From an uncultured Myxococcales bacterium (GTDB lineage Bacteria; Myxococcota_A; Bradymonadia; Bradymonadales; Bradymonadaceae): a stretch of 9,227 nucleotides of DNA. Position numbers and translations under genes: made by a program. This document shows positions 7,024-9,227 of this stretch, piece after piece. Under the pieces are notes generated by a model, which was not told where the DNA came from, did no database searches, and was given only the letters and a program-made list of their open reading frames with translations. Position 1 is the first letter of the stretch. Every line of letters begins with the position of its first letter. The stretch spans positions 1 through 9,227 of the forward strand of contig CAJXPN010000100.1 in the NCBI GenBank assembly GCA_913058025.1, given 5' to 3'.

Positions 7024-7341
7024 TCAAATATCTTCTGTGCGTACAGTGATGGAGTGGAGGGCGCCCAGAGTGGGTCGCGCCACCAAATACGTCGGAGGCC
7101 CGATTGGCCGAGGTTGGCCCACCGTGACCAGGACACCCTTTGCCAGGTCCCCCACGTCCAGGTCTTCTCGGCGTGCCCCGGCGGCGCGCCGTTGGTGGTT
7201 CGAGACAACCTCTCCTGGCGGCTTGTCGTCTGGTTCCCCGTGCGTGACGCGGCCCCGCTGACGCTTCGGGCGCATCTCTTGACCCGCGCTCCAGAGCCCC
7301 CGCGGCTCCACCCGGCCAACCCCCTCCTCATGAGTGGTCAT
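7024..7341 (-). CDS. Possible small hypothetical protein (105 aa)
   Basis: The ATG at 7341 is preceded by GGAGGAGG with a nine-base gap, one of the best ribosome binding sites in the window, and the frame ends with TGA at 7024-7026. The product is charged, with an Arg/Lys-rich first half and a more ordered-looking end (VGDLAKGVLVTVGQPRPIG). There is no signal peptide, membrane segment or family I recognise. By hand, 75 of 105 third positions are G or C, lower than in the clear genes here, so the frame could be fortuitous or recently acquired. It is codirectional with the lipoprotein operon and ends 142 bases before it. Another frame on the same strand (7331-6906) overlaps it but lacks a ribosome binding site. 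Confidence 0.38.
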   Translation of the reverse strand: MTTHEEGVGRVEPRGLWSAGQEMRPKRQRGRVTHGEPDDKPPGEVVSNHQRRAAGARREDLDVGDLAKGVLVTVGQPRPIGPPTYLVARPTLGALHSITVRTEDI

Positions 7342-7610
7342 CGTGTCGTTCCTCCTCCGCTTCGTCAGGCCGCGTCCTGTGGGGTTGCTTGGTTGCGACG
7401 AACTCTCGTACATTCAGACACCCACACGAGCTATCGGCGCGCGAAGGTTCGGTCGGCGGCGCCAGGCCGCCTCGTAAACCCACGCCTCCCATCCTGCGGT
7501 ACGTCGTCCTGAGGGGACCTCGGCCAGCGGCGCGAGGGCCGCTGCGTGGTCTGCGATCGAGGGCGCTCACGTGCTCGTGGCGTGATGAAGTCGAACCAAC
7601 GGGAGAGAAC
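7342..7610. other. Divergent intergenic region
   Basis: This lies between the possible small gene on the minus strand and the membrane protein gene on the plus strand. I see no convincing coding frame. TTGCTT (7385-7390) and TACATT (7409-7414), 18 bases apart, form a weak plus-strand promoter candidate. Two short GC-rich dyads are present, 7455-7471 (6-bp arms) and 7525-7544 (7-bp arms). In DNA this GC-rich such dyads are expected by chance. Confidence 0.3.
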
Positions 7611-8327
7611 ATGTCGAACGATCTGGAAGAGTTGGCGAGGCGAGGGCGCGAGGACAAGGCGGCAAGGGAGGAGGATGGGCGTGCCCGCGACGCCTCCGAC
7701 GCCGCCCGGGAGGCCCGCGTGTTCGACAGGGAGCAGCGGCGGCTCCTCGACGTGTCGTTGGGGTATCCCACGATGGTCACGAACGTCTCCTGGGGCGCCG
7801 CCATGCTGTCCGCCATCGCCCTCGTGTTCCTCTACATCGACGAGCTCTCGGGGCTCATGGCGAATTCGCTCCCACTCGCCGTGGTCGGCTTGCTCGTCGT
7901 GGTCGGGTCGTTCTGGGTGGGCGTCGCGCTGGGCTACCGACTCCGACGCAAGGGTCAGATCCGTTGGATGGCGCGGCTCCCCTTTCGCTTCGACCACGAG
8001 GCGTACGTCGAGACCCTGTCCCATGGGCGAACCTCATCGAGCGTCCGCGTCAGTGTGAGGTTCGCCAGCGGGATCGAACGCGGCGACAAGGAGCTCATCC
8101 TCGACGCGATCCATGGCGCCGTCGAGGTGGAGCACGCGAAGTGGAAGTCGAGCGCCCTGGAGATCGTCAGCCGCCCGATGAGTACGTACGTGATCGCGAG
8201 GGGCGATACCCCGAGTCATTACATCAACGCGCTCCCTCACAAGTGGTTCCGGCTCCTCGTCGAGGACGGTCTGCTAACGATCCACGGGCGGTTCCCCCTC
8301 ACGAAGGTGTCGTGCGAGGTCGAGTGA
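7611..8327 (+). CDS. Two-pass membrane protein of unknown function (238 aa)
   Basis: The ATG at 7611 follows GGGAGAGAAC, a good ribosome binding site. The frame stays open farther upstream, but that stretch reads as non-coding and has no ribosome binding site. Residues 1-50 are highly charged (many Glu, Arg, Asp, Ala) and probably form a helix or coiled coil. Two hydrophobic segments follow at about 57-77 and 86-109, with a short loop between them and basic residues RLRRK just after the second. This favours both ends lying in the cytoplasm. The remaining residues, about 115-238, form a soluble domain of mixed strand and helix. I recognise no family or catalytic motif. The DUF4174 gene follows after 87 bases on the same strand, so the two may be co-transcribed, but the spacing also allows separate transcription. 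Confidence 0.85.
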   Translation: MSNDLEELARRGREDKAAREEDGRARDASDAAREARVFDREQRRLLDVSLGYPTMVTNVSWGAAMLSAIALVFLYIDELSGLMANSLPLAVVGLLVVVGSFWVGVALGYRLRRKGQIRWMARLPFRFDHEAYVETLSHGRTSSSVRVSVRFASGIERGDKELILDAIHGAVEVEHAKWKSSALEIVSRPMSTYVIARGDTPSHYINALPHKWFRLLVEDGLLTIHGRFPLTKVSCEVE

Positions 8328-8393
8328 GGCCGGGCTCGTCTGCGCCGCCGAGTCGTTGCCGTCGAGCAGCGGGGCACCCAGAGGCCGGTTCTT

Positions 8394-8414
8394 GGCTCGA
8401 GCTGGCGTCGAGCC
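8394..8414 (+). other. 7-bp inverted repeat before the DUF4174 start
   Basis: GGCTCGA and TCGAGCC flank a seven-base spacer and end directly at the proposed TTG start at 8415. No T-run follows, so terminator function is doubtful. A hairpin touching the start codon could limit translation, or it may argue that the real start lies farther downstream. Confidence 0.3.
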
Positions 8415-8966
8415 TTGGCGGCCCTCGCCGCGCAAGAACCCAGTAACCTCACTCCGACGACGCCCATTGGTGCATCACAGAGGCGTCGACTTCTCCTCTG
8501 CCGCGAGCCCTTCGTGCTTCTCCTCCCCCTCGTCGCCTTCGCGCTGACCGCGCCGCTCGACCTGCGCGTGCACGCGTGGCGCCACCGCGTCGTGCTGGTC
8601 TTCTCACCCGACGCTGCCCACCCCGCGCTCGCTGCGCAGCGCCTGGAGTGGGGAGGGCGTGAGCCCGCGGTGCTCCTGGGCGGCCCGGACGCCGGCGAGT
8701 TCGACGACCGCGACCTCGTCGTCTACCTCGTCACGCCTACGCTCATCACGCGTGAGGGCGCCGGGCTCCGTGAGGTCCTCCCGCCGGACCCGAGCCTGCG
8801 CGCGCGGCTCGGCGTCTCGCTAGACACGTTCACCGTGTTGCTCCTGGGTAAGGATACGGGCGAGAAGGCGCGCGAGGTCGGCGCGACGCTCACGCGCGAG
8901 GCGCTGTTCTCCAGGATCGACTCCATGCCGATGCGCCAGGCGGAGATGAGGCGCGGGGGCGAGTGA
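8415..8966 (+). CDS. DUF4174 domain protein, probably exported
   Basis: The family is recognised from its ordered motifs: RVVLVFSPDA (58-67), RDLVVYLV (99-106), FTVLLLGKDTGEK (139-151) and the C-terminal IDSMPMRQAEM (168-178). DUF4174 proteins are small, thioredoxin-fold-like bacterial proteins without a proven activity; I see no CxxC. The length fits a single domain plus leader. Before the domain lies a basic stretch (QRRRLLL, 22-28) and a hydrophobic core (FVLLLPLVAFALTA, 33-46) that look like a signal peptide or anchor. The start is uncertain: TTG at 8415 is the earliest usual start after an in-frame stop at 8325, but it has no clear ribosome binding site; GTG at 8514 would remove the basic region. 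It is 87 bases downstream of the membrane protein gene and convergent with the DsbA-like gene, nine bases between stops. Confidence 0.85.
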   Translation: MAALAAQEPSNLTPTTPIGASQRRRLLLCREPFVLLLPLVAFALTAPLDLRVHAWRHRVVLVFSPDAAHPALAAQRLEWGGREPAVLLGGPDAGEFDDRDLVVYLVTPTLITREGAGLREVLPPDPSLRARLGVSLDTFTVLLLGKDTGEKAREVGATLTREALFSRIDSMPMRQAEMRRGGE

Positions 8967-8975
8967 CGGGCGCCT

Positions 8976-9227
8976 TCAGCGCTCGGCAGGCACGGCGCAG
9001 CCGTCGTCGTCGCATTGCTGACCGCCAGCGACCACCTGGATCGGGCCGCGCTCGGCGACGACCTGCGCGATCACCTGCTCGAAGACCTCCTTGGACTGCG
9101 CGCCGGAGACGCCGTACTTGCCGTCGAGGACGAAGAACGGCACGCCCGAGATGCCCATGGTGCGCGCGGCCTGTTCGTCGGCGCGCACTGCCTTCGCTGT
9201 CGCGTCGTCGGTGAGCGCGGCGCGCGC
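8976..9227 (-). CDS. DsbA-family FrnE-like thiol oxidoreductase, C-terminal part
   Basis: Only the last 83 residues are in the window; the start and the N-terminal CxxC active site lie beyond the right edge. The sequence VRADEQAARTMGISGVPFFV with DGKYGVSGAQ is the characteristic end of the DSBA-like thioredoxin domain of the FrnE type. Pro30 of this fragment, in GVPFFV, is the cis-proline that sits opposite the active-site disulfide in such folds. The tail carries CDDDGC (72-77 of the fragment), a CX4C pair like the second, C-terminal cysteine pair described in Deinococcus FrnE. Likely role: dithiol-disulfide exchange. Whether it acts in the cytoplasm or envelope cannot be seen without the N-terminus. 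It converges on the DUF4174 gene with nine bases between stops. Confidence 0.88.
   Translation of the reverse strand, partial: ARAALTDDATAKAVRADEQAARTMGISGVPFFVLDGKYGVSGAQSKEVFEQVIAQVVAERGPIQVVAGGQQCDDDGCAVPAER

Noticed and set aside
6948..7040. Sigma-70-like promoter boxes for the lipoprotein operon (CTGACA, TTGAGC, TACATA).
   Set aside because: No pair has both acceptable boxes and 16-19 base spacing, so no promoter is claimed.
6906..7331. A 141-codon minus-strand frame overlapping the possible small gene and reading through the inverted repeat, ending 24 bases before the large lipoprotein gene.
   Set aside because: Its ATG has no ribosome binding site, Trp and Arg are implausibly frequent, and its second half loses the G/C third-position bias. 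The competing frame from 7341 has a much better start.
7455..7544. Two short GC-rich dyads as possible riboswitch or terminator structures.
   Set aside because: Arms of six and seven bases made only of G/C-rich sequence are expected by chance here, and no conserved riboswitch core or T-run is seen.
7389..7610. An upstream in-frame extension of the plus-strand membrane protein that would add 74 residues.
   Set aside because: The added stretch is Arg/Pro-rich without structure and has no ribosome binding site, while ATG 7611 has a good one.

Overview
The window looks like the end of a contig from a GC-rich, secretory Gram-negative bacterium, most likely a myxobacterium (Myxococcota, perhaps Polyangiales). 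The reasons are the strong G/C bias at third codon positions, two large lipoproteins, and tandem cysteine-rich repeats of the ETDVDCGG type that are typical of that group. No rRNA, tRNA or marker gene is present, so this placement is inference. Bases 1-46 are not genomic: they are an untrimmed Illumina Nextera adapter with an i5 index, so real sequence starts at 47.

Layout. Minus strand, 6881 to 47: a two-gene lipoprotein operon. The first gene encodes a 1771-residue mosaic lipoprotein. In order it has a lipobox, a papain/transglutaminase-like module whose expected catalytic Cys is a Ser, a beta-rich stretch, two cysteine-rich repeats, a unique domain of about 227 residues, thirteen more cysteine-rich repeats, and a glycine-rich C-terminal domain. 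Fourteen bases downstream, behind a strong ribosome binding site, lies a second lipoprotein with a lectin-like cysteine pattern; it runs off the contig end and its last apparent codons are adapter. Upstream of the operon (6882-7023) is an AT-richer leader with a perfect 15-bp inverted repeat. Farther upstream, on the same strand, is a possible 105-residue small protein (7341-7024).

Plus strand, 7611-8966: a 238-residue protein with two membrane segments and no recognised family, then an exported DUF4174 protein. Minus strand, right edge: the C-terminal 83 residues of a DsbA-family (FrnE-like) thiol oxidoreductase, convergent with the DUF4174 gene.

How the genes may fit together (inference): the two lipoproteins are co-transcribed and probably form or decorate a cell-surface structure. 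The many disulfides predicted in the repeats need an oxidising envelope. The DsbA-like gene nearby is a neighbour only and nothing ties it to the operon. The most unusual object is the 1771-residue protein: a probable pseudo-protease head on a long disulfide-rich stalk ending in a glycine-rich domain.
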